Shown: positions 1-5,029 of the stretch, in pieces
Position numbering within the stretch: the first letter of the stretch is position 1
Layout of the letters: each line of letters starts with the position of its first letter
Source of the DNA: Desulfuromonadales bacterium
Lineage (GTDB): Bacteria > Desulfobacterota > Desulfuromonadia > Desulfuromonadales > BM103
DNA: 5,029 nucleotides
Assembly (NCBI GenBank): GCA_030614505.1
Contig: JAUWTX010000184.1
Location: 1-5,029, forward strand
Direction of reading: 5' to 3'
Notes under the pieces: model-generated
What the model saw: the letters and a program-made list of their open reading frames with translations, nothing else
What the model was told of the DNA's origin: nothing
Databases searched by the model: none
Translations under genes and position numbers: made by a program

Positions 1-168
1 GCGGCTAAAAACCGACCGCGTTTTAAAACCAAGTCTTTCCTCAGTCTGCCTCTCTAAGTTGAAGATCGCCTCATCGGCGTTCTCAACCTGGCTGACAAAA
101 GCAACGGCAGCAACTTTACCGAGGCCGATCTCAACCTGGTACTGACCTTCACCAATCACGCCGTATTA
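1..168 (+). pseudogene. GAF-domain part of a GAF-GGDEF protein, interrupted by an in-frame TAA
   Basis: Frame 1 reads from the window edge straight into the GGDEF gene that follows. It gives RFKTKSFLSLPL, then a TAA stop at 55-57, then VEDRLIGVLNLADKS and a segment ending in FTEADLNLVLTFTNHAVLMI. Both sides match the C-terminal half of a GAF sensory domain (the 'TKSxLxxPL-x-xxxxIGVLxLxNK' core, then 'FTxxDLxLL'). The stop therefore sits where GAF proteins usually carry a variable, often charged residue; AAA, GAA or CAA would each become TAA by one base change. Because the same frame continues on both sides, this is a substitution and not an indel. No ATG, GTG or TTG codon lies in frame between the stop and position 169. 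Either the gene is inactivated or split, or the base is a sequencing or assembly error. The N-terminal part lies outside the window. Confidence 0.72.
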
Positions 169-756
169 ATGATCGATCGCGCCGCGACCCTGGAAAAAGC
201 GAGCCAGTTCGAGCAGCTTGCTATCACCGACCCATTGACCGGTCTTTACAACCGACGCTTCCTGGAAGATCGTCTTCAAGCGGAATTCAGCCGTAGCGAG
301 CGTCAGCATCAGAGTTTCTGCATCATCCTGGCCGACCTCGACAGCTTCAAGGCTTACAATGACATATGTGGACATCTGGCCGGCGACAACGCCCTGCGCA
401 AAGTAGCCGACCTGATGCGGCGCTCCGCACGTGAAATGGATATTGTGACCCGCTATGGCGGCGAGGAATTCTGTCTGATACTGCCAGGAACGGGTAAAAA
501 AGAGTCGGTTTTTGTCGGTGAGCGAATTCGTCGAGCTATCGAGACCGAGAGCTTTCCTGGTGAGACTCATCTCCCTCTTGGTCGTCTGACAACGAGCATC
601 GGCATCTCTGCTTTTCCTGCCGATGGAGTGACCGCAAATGAATTGATACATGCAGCCGACCTTGCTCTTTATCGAGCCAAGGATATGGGTCGCAATCGCC
701 TGATCCTCTACGAGCCCTCGCTGGAGAGCCAAGCCCTCCTGTCACACCACGAGTAA
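169..756 (+). CDS. Diguanylate cyclase GGDEF domain (C-terminal part of a GAF-GGDEF protein)
   Basis: This is a GGDEF domain, which makes cyclic di-GMP from two GTP in the cytoplasm. Counting from the ATG at 169, residues 19-31 (ITDPLTGLYNRRF) are the usual domain entry. ADLDSFKAYND (about 55-65) and GHLAGDNALR (68-77) hold metal- and GTP-binding positions. GGEEF (97-101, DNA 457-471) is an intact active-site signature. The allosteric I-site RxxD is present as REMD (88-91), five residues before it, so product inhibition is expected. The ending SIGISAF...AADLALYRAKDMGRN is typical. The ATG at 169 is only the first possible start after the TAA at 55-57. It has no visible Shine-Dalgarno sequence and lies in the GAF-GGDEF linker, so it is probably not the native start; the original protein began upstream of the window. 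If translated alone, the domain would lack its sensor and its dimerisation part. Domain identity is firm; whether a functional product is made is uncertain. Confidence 0.85.
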   Translation: MIDRAATLEKASQFEQLAITDPLTGLYNRRFLEDRLQAEFSRSERQHQSFCIILADLDSFKAYNDICGHLAGDNALRKVADLMRRSAREMDIVTRYGGEEFCLILPGTGKKESVFVGERIRRAIETESFPGETHLPLGRLTTSIGISAFPADGVTANELIHAADLALYRAKDMGRNRLILYEPSLESQALLSHHE

Positions 757-796
757 TACCACCCGGAACAGCACAGCTGACCATCGGAACCTTCTC

Positions 797-1399
797 ATGC
801 CACACTCTGCTAATAAAATTGTTCTCGCCTCGGCATCACCCCGTCGACGCGAACTCCTGGCCCAGGTCGGGATCGACTTTCAGGTTGTTCCCAGCAATGC
901 GGACGAAACCCTGCTTGCGAACGAAACACCGGAAGCACACGTGGTGCGGCTCAGTTACGACAAAGCCATGGAGGTTGCCGACCGACCAGACCAGGCCGGT
1001 CGCTGGTTTATCGGCAGCGATACCGTGGTGGTACGTGATGATGTTATTCTCGGCAAACCGGTTGATGCGGCGGAAGCCGCAGAAATGCTTGCCAGCCTTT
1101 CCGGACGTAGTCATCGGGTCATCTCCGGCTATGCGATCCACGATCGGAAAAGTGATCGCACTCTCAGTGCTGCTGTTACTACCAGGGTTTTTTTTAAGGA
1201 TTTGACAACCCGGGAAATCGAAGGGTACATTGCCACGGGAGAGCCTTTTGACAAGGCAGGTGCCTACGCTATCCAGGGAGTCGGTTCCTTCATGGTGCCC
1301 AAAATTGAGGGCAGCTATACCAATGTAGTCGGTCTGCCGCTTTGTGAAGTGATTGCGGCCCTGGAAGAACTGGGTGCCGTTGAACTATTTGAGAACTGA
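797..1399 (+). CDS. maf: Maf/YhdE-type nucleoside triphosphate pyrophosphatase (dTTP/UTP type)
   Basis: This is a 200-residue Maf-family protein, the usual full length. Such enzymes hydrolyse nucleoside triphosphates to monophosphate and pyrophosphate in the cytoplasm and are thought to remove non-canonical nucleotides; some are linked to division arrest. The N-terminal signature SASPRRREL is at 12-20. E37 and K56 sit at conserved positions, D75 in GSDTVV is the expected catalytic base, and K87-P88 follows. GEPFDKAGAYAIQG (148-161) and IEGSYTNVVGLPL (170-182) are the hallmarks of the YhdE (dTTP/UTP) branch. The YceF branch, which acts on 7-methyl-GTP, differs in these segments. The ATG at 797 leaves only a few residues before the signature, as is usual, with a weak GGA at 786-788 as ribosome binding site. 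The gene follows the GGDEF gene after 40 bases and ends directly against yggS. A run of eight T (1188-1195) encodes part of VFFK, and the frame is intact across it. Substrate choice is inferred from the subfamily motifs. Confidence 0.95.
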   Translation: MPHSANKIVLASASPRRRELLAQVGIDFQVVPSNADETLLANETPEAHVVRLSYDKAMEVADRPDQAGRWFIGSDTVVVRDDVILGKPVDAAEAAEMLASLSGRSHRVISGYAIHDRKSDRTLSAAVTTRVFFKDLTTREIEGYIATGEPFDKAGAYAIQGVGSFMVPKIEGSYTNVVGLPLCEVIAALEELGAVELFEN

Positions 1400-2083
1400 A
1401 TGGATATCGCTGCTAACATTGCACAGATTCAGAAACGCATTATAGCCGTCTGCCAAAATTGCGGCCGTGATCCCGGTGAGGTGCGTTTAGTCGCGGTCTC
1501 CAAGAAGAAGCCCGCCAAAGACATCGAAGCTGCAATCGACGTCGGGCAAACGTTGCTCGGTGAAAGCTACGTCCAGGAGTGCGCGGCAAAGATTGACGAA
1601 GTCAGGGCAGATGCCGAATGGCACTTCATCGGCGCACTGCAGAGTAACAAGGTGAAATACCTGCGCGGCAAGGTTGCCATGATCCATTCCGTCGACCGCT
1701 TCTCCCTGGCTGAGATGATCAATCGTCAATGGAGTAAAAATGACGCTTGCGTCGACATCCTTATCCAGGTCAACCTCGGAGAAGAAGAGAGCAAGTCAGG
1801 AACCACGGCCAGTGAACTGATTGATCTTGTCCGTCAGGTTGCTCAATTGAAGCATGTCCGCATCAAGGGGTTGATGGCCCTGCCGCCCTGGGTGGCCGAC
1901 CCGGAAGAGGTTCGCCCCTATTTCCGACAGCTGCGGGAACTGGCCGAACAAATTGCTGCCCTCGAACTATCGAACGTCACCATGCAAGAACTCTCCATGG
2001 GGATGAGCCACGACTACGAAGTCGCCATCGAGGAGGGCGCTACTCTTGTCCGCATCGGTACCGCCATCTTCGGTGCTCGATAG
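1400..2083 (+). CDS. yggS: YggS/PLPBP-family pyridoxal phosphate homeostasis protein
   Basis: This 227-residue protein belongs to the YggS/PROSC family (family size about 225-235). These are single-domain TIM-barrel proteins that bind PLP without known enzymatic activity and balance vitamin B6 and amino/keto acid pools in the cytoplasm. The PLP lysine is expected to be K35 in AVSKKKP (32-38). GESYVQE (54-60) stands where GENYVQE is usual, so Asn is replaced by Ser. WHFIGALQSNK (74-84) has Ala where Pro or His is common. IHSVDR, IQVNLGEEESKSG and KGLMALPP follow in the expected order. The C-terminal SMGMSHDYE (199-207) and VRIGTAIFG (217-225) form the phosphate-binding region. The ATG comes immediately after the TGA of maf with no spacer and only a weak purine stretch upstream, so translation is probably coupled to maf. 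The family assignment is secure. Confidence 0.96.
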   Translation: MDIAANIAQIQKRIIAVCQNCGRDPGEVRLVAVSKKKPAKDIEAAIDVGQTLLGESYVQECAAKIDEVRADAEWHFIGALQSNKVKYLRGKVAMIHSVDRFSLAEMINRQWSKNDACVDILIQVNLGEEESKSGTTASELIDLVRQVAQLKHVRIKGLMALPPWVADPEEVRPYFRQLRELAEQIAALELSNVTMQELSMGMSHDYEVAIEEGATLVRIGTAIFGAR

Positions 2084-2102
2084 ATATTATGAGTCTTTTT
2101 TT

Positions 2103-2123
2103 CGCGCCTCGCGCCTCACGCCT
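2103..2123 (+). repeat. Three tandem heptamers (CGCGCCT, CGCGCCT, CACGCCT) in the yggS-gph spacer
   Basis: Within the 51-base spacer, a seven-base unit occurs three times in a row at 2103-2109, 2110-2116 and 2117-2123; the third copy differs at one base (G to A). A run of seven T precedes it at 2096-2102. The unit does not form an obvious hairpin with itself, so this is not a classical terminator. It ends 11 bases before the ATG at 2135 and so lies in the untranslated region ahead of that gene. It may belong to a family of short intergenic tandem repeats, but one copy cannot show that. Confidence 0.6.
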
Positions 2124-2134
2124 CCGAGTTTAAA

Positions 2135-2776
2135 ATGTCCATTAACGCCTTTCTCTTCGACCTCGACGGCACCCTGGTTGATTCAATTCCAGACCTGACC
2201 AAAGCAGTAAATCTGCTGCGGAATGAGCTTGACCTGCCCACTGTAACCAGTGATCAGGTTCGTTCCTATGTGGGCGATGGTGTCGGCCTGCTGCTCCAAC
2301 GCGCCCTTCCGGAAGGTCAGTTCAGCACGGCTCGCCGCAAGCGTTTCATGGAGATTTATACCGAACATTTGACCGATGAGACCCTGATCTACCCTGGGAT
2401 CATTGCATTTCTCGAGTTGCACCAAGGCAAGCCGATGGCTGTAGTCACCAACAAACCGCAACATCTGGCTGACATTATCGTCAACCGTCTCGGACTGGCC
2501 AGGTTCTTTCAGACTGTCATAGGTGCCGAACTCTCACTGCAAAGGAAACCGCACCCGGATATGGTTCATCATGCCCTGAGTCTGCTGGGCAGTACGCCTG
2601 AACATACTGTCATGCTCGGCGACCATCATGTCGATCTGCGCGCTGCTCAAGCTGCCGGAGTCAAATCCTGCTTCTGCAGCTGGGGTCTAGGACATGACGA
2701 TGGCCTGCAGGCTGACTTTCAGGCTGTAACCACCGCTGATTTACCACGTCTCTTCCCTGAGGTCGATCAACCTTGA
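2135..2776 (+). CDS. gph: HAD-superfamily phosphatase, phosphoglycolate phosphatase type
   Basis: This 213-residue protein is a haloacid dehalogenase-fold phosphatase close to Gph, which removes phosphate from 2-phosphoglycolate, a product of DNA 3' end repair and of oxidative side reactions. Motif I is FDLDGTLVDS (8-17) with nucleophile D9 and acid/base D11. The region between motifs I and II (about 18-85), with VGDGVGLLLQRAL, is the helical C1 cap seen in Gph. Motif II is T105 in AVVTNKP, motif III is K138 in QRKPHPD, and motif IV is GDHHVD (162-167) with D163 and D167. Most relatives have Ser after the first Asp of motif IV; here it is His. The length is slightly below the usual 215-230. 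The ATG at 2135 has a weak GAG (2126-2128) before it. The stop overlaps the TTG start of the transporter gene. The HAD phosphatase fold is certain; the exact substrate could be another small phosphate ester. Confidence 0.9.
   Translation: MSINAFLFDLDGTLVDSIPDLTKAVNLLRNELDLPTVTSDQVRSYVGDGVGLLLQRALPEGQFSTARRKRFMEIYTEHLTDETLIYPGIIAFLELHQGKPMAVVTNKPQHLADIIVNRLGLARFFQTVIGAELSLQRKPHPDMVHHALSLLGSTPEHTVMLGDHHVDLRAAQAAGVKSCFCSWGLGHDDGLQADFQAVTTADLPRLFPEVDQP
2759..2763 (+). promoter_or_regulatory. Shine-Dalgarno GAGGT supporting the TTG start at 2773
   Basis: GAGGT lies nine bases before the TTG at 2773, inside the last codons of the phosphatase gene. The next in-frame ATG is 24 codons later, inside the first predicted membrane segment. 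The TTG overlaps the previous stop as TTGA. Together these favour TTG as the true start and indicate translational coupling. Confidence 0.6.
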
Positions 2777-4104
2777 ACAATGTCCGGCTGACCCAGAAAG
2801 CCGCTGCCCTCTTCTTCTTCCCTCTGGTACTCAACGTTCAGTTGATGAGTGTATCTCACTCAATCATCAACGCAGGCCTGGCCCGCCTGGAAAACGCTGT
2901 AGTATTCCTGGCCGGGTTTTCCGTGGCTATGGTCCTACACCTTTTTGTCGCCTCGCCATCTTACCAGAATCATACGATTACTATCGCCATGGTGCGCGGC
3001 CGCAAATCACTTGTCGGTATGATTCTGTTTATGCTGTTGATCGCCACCTGGGCCTCTGTCTTACTCGCCCTGCTCGCCTTCACCCCGGTCGGCACATTTA
3101 TCCTCAATCGCCTTCTGGGCGTAACTCCAGAAGTTGCCCGTGGCGCCCGCGAAGCTCTGAGCCTGCTGGTCTTTCTCCCTTTCATAACCGGGCTGCGCGG
3201 TATCTGCCAGGGGCTGGTCATCCGCGTCCGTCGCACCGGCCTGGTCTCCATTGCCACCGCAGTACGGATTATCATGCTGTTTGCCTATCTCTGGGTGGGA
3301 CAGTTGTGGTTTTCCGGCACCCGGGTTGCAGCCTTTGCCCTGCTCGGCTGTGTCGGCACCGAAACCCTGGTCATTGCCTTCTTTGCCTGGCGTATCAAGC
3401 TGCCCGCTGAACAGGATGACGAGAACAGCTTTGCCGACATTCTGCGCTACGGCTTGCCGCTAGCCTATTCCTCCGGCATGCAACAGACTGTGCCGCTGCT
3501 GATCAACGCCATCATCAGCCGCCTCCCCGACGGCACCCTGGCGCTGGCGGCCTTTGGTGTGATTCGCGGTTTCCTCTTCCTGCTCGCCGGGCCAATGCGC
3601 AACCTGCAGCAGGCCTACCTGACCCTGGTCCGCCAGGCATCCGACAGCGAGCTCCTGGTGCGTTTTTTCATCAGGGTCAGTTTCGGCATGGCCCTGGTCA
3701 TGTTGTTGATCGCCTGGCCTCTGAACGGAACGATCCTCGGAACAATCATGGGGCTTGACCCTGATATGCGGCACTACATCACCTGGCCACTGACGGCCTG
3801 TGCTCTCTTCCCATTCCTGTACGGTGCCACCAATCTGCTGCGAGGCTGGTTCGCCGGAGCGCATCTGACCACTCGCCTCGGTCGCTCCACCTTCTACAAA
3901 GCGCTTCTGATGGTCGTTCTCTGGCCGGTAATCGTTATTCCCCCGCTACCCTTGCCAGGGATTGCAGTTGCAATTTTTCTGCTGCTTGCGGCGGAACTCT
4001 GTGAAATGGGGTACCTTTATCATCAACGCGGGAAACTGCTGGAGAGCCGCGGGCTTGTGCCACTTGGAGCAAACACAGTAAAATACAAGGATGGAGACTC
4101 GTAA
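2773..4104 (+). CDS. Polytopic membrane transporter of the MATE/MOP kind, ANKH-like
   Basis: This 443-residue protein is very hydrophobic, with about 12 likely membrane segments, for example near residues 10-32, 42-61, 80-103, 128-150 and 158-178, plus a second set of six after a polar loop (AEQDDENSFAD). The two halves of about six helices fit the MATE/MOP flippase-exporter superfamily. From memory, segments such as NRLLGVTPEVARGAREALSL, GICQGLVIR and a later GLDPDMRHYITWPL...LFPFLYGATNLLRGWFAGAH align in order with animal ANKH (progressive ankylosis protein), which exports ATP/citrate. The substrate here is unknown; drug, lipid-linked or anionic metabolite export are all possible. It starts at TTG 2773, overlapping the phosphatase stop by four bases, with GAGGT at 2759-2763. 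Its 3' end overlaps the Cys-rich gene by 14 bases. There is no cleavable signal peptide; the first helix should be retained in the inner membrane. The membrane transporter call is strong; the ANKH link is tentative. Confidence 0.8.
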   Translation: MNNVRLTQKAAALFFFPLVLNVQLMSVSHSIINAGLARLENAVVFLAGFSVAMVLHLFVASPSYQNHTITIAMVRGRKSLVGMILFMLLIATWASVLLALLAFTPVGTFILNRLLGVTPEVARGAREALSLLVFLPFITGLRGICQGLVIRVRRTGLVSIATAVRIIMLFAYLWVGQLWFSGTRVAAFALLGCVGTETLVIAFFAWRIKLPAEQDDENSFADILRYGLPLAYSSGMQQTVPLLINAIISRLPDGTLALAAFGVIRGFLFLLAGPMRNLQQAYLTLVRQASDSELLVRFFIRVSFGMALVMLLIAWPLNGTILGTIMGLDPDMRHYITWPLTACALFPFLYGATNLLRGWFAGAHLTTRLGRSTFYKALLMVVLWPVIVIPPLPLPGIAVAIFLLLAAELCEMGYLYHQRGKLLESRGLVPLGANTVKYKDGDS

Positions 4105-4309
4105 CAAGAAACATCCCTGCCCCGACTGCCGCCAATGCCAGTGGTGTTCCAATGACCGCTGTCGACTCTGTCTGCGTAGCGACAGTGGCTGTCGAAAAAA
4201 ACTCTCCATAGCCGAGCAGATTGCCCTTTTCGAGCGACTCAATAAAAACGACAGACAGGACCCCCTTTGCCTTTCGAGTAAAGAACCTTTCAACCTTCAC
4301 AATGATTGA
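4091..4309 (+). CDS. Small cysteine-rich protein of unknown function
   Basis: This 72-residue protein has seven Cys in its first half, at 10, 13, 16, 19, 24, 27 and 34. They form C-x2-C-x2-C-x2-C-x4-C-x2-C-x6-C, and one further Cys is at 60. The pattern could hold zinc or an Fe-S cluster. A predicted helical stretch, KKLSIAEQIALFERLN (36-51), follows, then a polar tail. No signal peptide or membrane segment is visible, so it is probably cytoplasmic. The ordered Cys spacing plus a helix with regular hydrophobic positions argues for a real gene and not a chance frame. The ATG at 4091 is the first start after an in-frame TAA at 4079-4081. It lies inside the end of the transporter gene (14-base overlap), and the only purine run (AAGG) touches the ATG, so translation is likely coupled to the transporter. 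I do not recognise a named family, although similar small proteins may occur in Geobacter relatives. It could be a metal-binding partner of a neighbour. Confidence 0.7.
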   Translation: METRNKKHPCPDCRQCQWCSNDRCRLCLRSDSGCRKKLSIAEQIALFERLNKNDRQDPLCLSSKEPFNLHND

Positions 4310-4334
4310 CATTCTTACCCTGCACAGTTAGCTT
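4306..4334 (+). promoter_or_regulatory. Possible sigma-70 promoter for the GAPDH gene
   Basis: A perfect TTGACA -35 box is at 4306-4311, overlapping the stop codon of the Cys-rich gene. Seventeen bases later, TAGCTT (4329-4334) matches the -10 consensus at only three of six positions (T1, A2, T6). Transcription would start about 20 bases before the GAPDH ATG. The -35 box and the spacing are good but the -10 is weak, so this is a candidate only. No clear ArsR-type inverted repeat is seen in the 50-base spacer. Confidence 0.35.
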
Positions 4335-4349
4335 CGCAGTATCTGAAAC

Positions 4350-4354
4350 AGGAG
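4350..4354 (+). promoter_or_regulatory. Shine-Dalgarno AGGAG of the GAPDH gene
   Basis: AGGAG lies five bases before the ATG at 4360. It is the strongest ribosome binding site in the window. It fits independent translation of the GAPDH, unlike the coupled genes upstream. Confidence 0.7.
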
Positions 4355-4359
4355 TGCGT

Positions 4360-5029
4360 ATGAAGATTCGCATCGGCATCAACGGTTTCGGCCGTATGGG
4401 GCGTCTGGCATTAAGAGTAGCCTGGGGCTGGCCAGACTTCGACATCGTCCATATCAATGAAATCAAGGGCGGCCCGGAAACCGCAGCTCACCTGCTGGAG
4501 TTCGACTCCGTACATGGGCGCTGGCAGCGTGATATTCGCGCCGCAGAAAAAGTCATCCAGATTGATGGTCAAGAAGTCAGCTTCAGTGAATTTACCCGGC
4601 CGGCAGAAATCCCCTGGGAGGCTTACAATGTCGACATCGTCATCGAAGCCTCGGGGAAATTCCGCACCACCCGGGAACTGGCACCCCACTTCGAAAACGG
4701 GGCCCAGAAGGTCATTGTCGCTGCTCCGGTCAAGGCAGGTGCTTTAAATGTCGTCATGGGGGTCAACGACAATCTCTACCGGGCTGAGCAGCATCATCTT
4801 CTCACCGCCGCCTCCTGCACGACCAACTGCCTGGCACCGGTGGTCAAGGTCCTGCATGAACAGATCGGCATCGCCCATGGCGTGATCACCACCATTCACG
4901 ACCAGACCAACACCCAGACGATTGTCGACGCCCCGCACAAGGATCTGCGCCGTGCCCGCGCCGCCAGCCTCTCCCTGATCCCGACCACCACCGGCTCGGC
5001 CACGGCCATCACCATGATCTACCCGGAGC
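4360..5029 (+). CDS. Glyceraldehyde-3-phosphate dehydrogenase, ArsJ-associated type (3' end outside window)
   Basis: The first 223 codons of a GAPDH (family about 330-340 residues) run off the window edge. The NAD-binding start INGFGRMGRL is at 7-16. The catalytic cysteine is C153 in SCTTNCLAP, and the base partner is H180 in TTIHDQTNTQ. Features unlike common glycolytic GAPDH are LALRVAWGWPDF (16-27), HINEIKGGPETAAHLLEF (31-48), DSVHGRW (49-55), and the loop after H180 with D-Q-T-N-T-Q where A-Y-T-N-D-Q is usual. As I recall, these match the GAPDH encoded beside arsJ. In that pathway GAPDH forms 1-arseno-3-phosphoglycerate from glyceraldehyde-3-phosphate and arsenate, and the permease ArsJ exports it, giving arsenate resistance. 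The gene has its own AGGAG and a candidate promoter after a 50-base spacer, so it may begin a new transcript. The downstream neighbour is not visible, so a role in ordinary glycolysis or gluconeogenesis remains possible. Confidence 0.9.
   Translation, partial: MKIRIGINGFGRMGRLALRVAWGWPDFDIVHINEIKGGPETAAHLLEFDSVHGRWQRDIRAAEKVIQIDGQEVSFSEFTRPAEIPWEAYNVDIVIEASGKFRTTRELAPHFENGAQKVIVAAPVKAGALNVVMGVNDNLYRAEQHHLLTAASCTTNCLAPVVKVLHEQIGIAHGVITTIHDQTNTQTIVDAPHKDLRRARAASLSLIPTTTGSATAITMIYPE

Noticed and set aside
55..57. Stop codon recoding (readthrough as an amino acid) in the GAF domain
   Set aside because: TAA is not the codon used for selenocysteine (TGA) or pyrrolysine (TAG). Genes in this window end in TGA, TAG and TAA, so a reassigned code is unlikely.
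166..732. Long antisense frame opposite the GGDEF domain
   Set aside because: It is the mirror of a clearly coding sense frame with conserved motifs. The antisense protein has no recognisable domain.
757..796. Terminator or promoter between the GGDEF gene and maf
   Set aside because: The 40-base spacer has no stable hairpin with a T run and no convincing -35/-10 pair, so the maf promoter could lie upstream or inside the GGDEF gene.
2089..2133. Fourteen-codon reading frame ending one base before the gph start, as a leader peptide
   Set aside because: It consists mostly of the T run and the heptamer repeat, has no ribosome binding site, and shows no regulatory codon run or attenuator hairpin.
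3460..3864. Antisense frame of 134 residues within the transporter gene
   Set aside because: It is rich in Gln, Glu, Asp and Gly, as expected from the reverse strand of a hydrophobic membrane protein gene, and it has no start context.
4320..4339. CTGC...GCAG inverted repeat before the GAPDH as an operator or terminator
   Set aside because: There are only four base pairs around a 12-base loop with no T run. This is expected by chance.
4457..4747. Alternative-frame 96-residue protein inside the GAPDH gene
   Set aside because: The GAPDH frame is certain from its motifs. The alternative is low-complexity Ser/Arg/Pro sequence typical of a shadow frame.

Overview
The window most resembles a chromosomal segment from a Gram-negative, moderately GC-rich bacterium of the Geobacter/Desulfuromonas/Pelobacter type (Desulfuromonadota). 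This is an inference from the style of the proteins, the gene combination and the codon use; no rRNA or other taxonomic marker is present. All recognisable genes lie on the + strand and are packed closely. The only gaps are three short spacers of 40, 51 and 50 bases.

Layout: (1) Positions 1-756 hold the 3' part of a GAF-GGDEF signalling gene. The GGDEF domain keeps its catalytic and inhibitory motifs, but an in-frame TAA at 55-57 cuts the GAF domain, so the gene looks broken or the base is wrong. (2) Positions 797-4309 look like one operon of five genes: a Maf/YhdE-type nucleotide pyrophosphatase (797-1399), a YggS-type PLP homeostasis protein starting right after the maf stop (1400-2083), a HAD phosphatase of the phosphoglycolate phosphatase type (2135-2776), a polytopic membrane protein of the MATE/MOP kind with resemblance to the animal ANKH family (2773-4104, TTG start overlapping the previous stop), and a small cysteine-rich protein of unknown function (4091-4309, overlapping the transporter by 14 bases). 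(3) From 4360 to the window edge is the first two thirds of a glyceraldehyde-3-phosphate dehydrogenase. Its sequence resembles the ArsJ-associated branch used in arsenate detoxification more than the usual glycolytic enzyme. It has its own good ribosome binding site and a possible promoter overlapping the previous stop codon.

How the genes may work together: Maf, YggS and the phosphoglycolate phosphatase are all house-cleaning functions that limit harmful nucleotides, unbalanced PLP and the inhibitor 2-phosphoglycolate. The transporter and the Cys-rich protein are translationally coupled to them, but their roles are unknown. The GAPDH probably opens a separate arsenate-resistance unit whose partner permease gene, arsJ, would be expected just beyond position 5029.

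The points most worth a second look are the ArsJ-type GAPDH, the ANKH-like transporter, the CxxCxxCxxC small protein, the nonsense codon in the GAF domain, and a short tandem heptamer repeat at 2103-2123.
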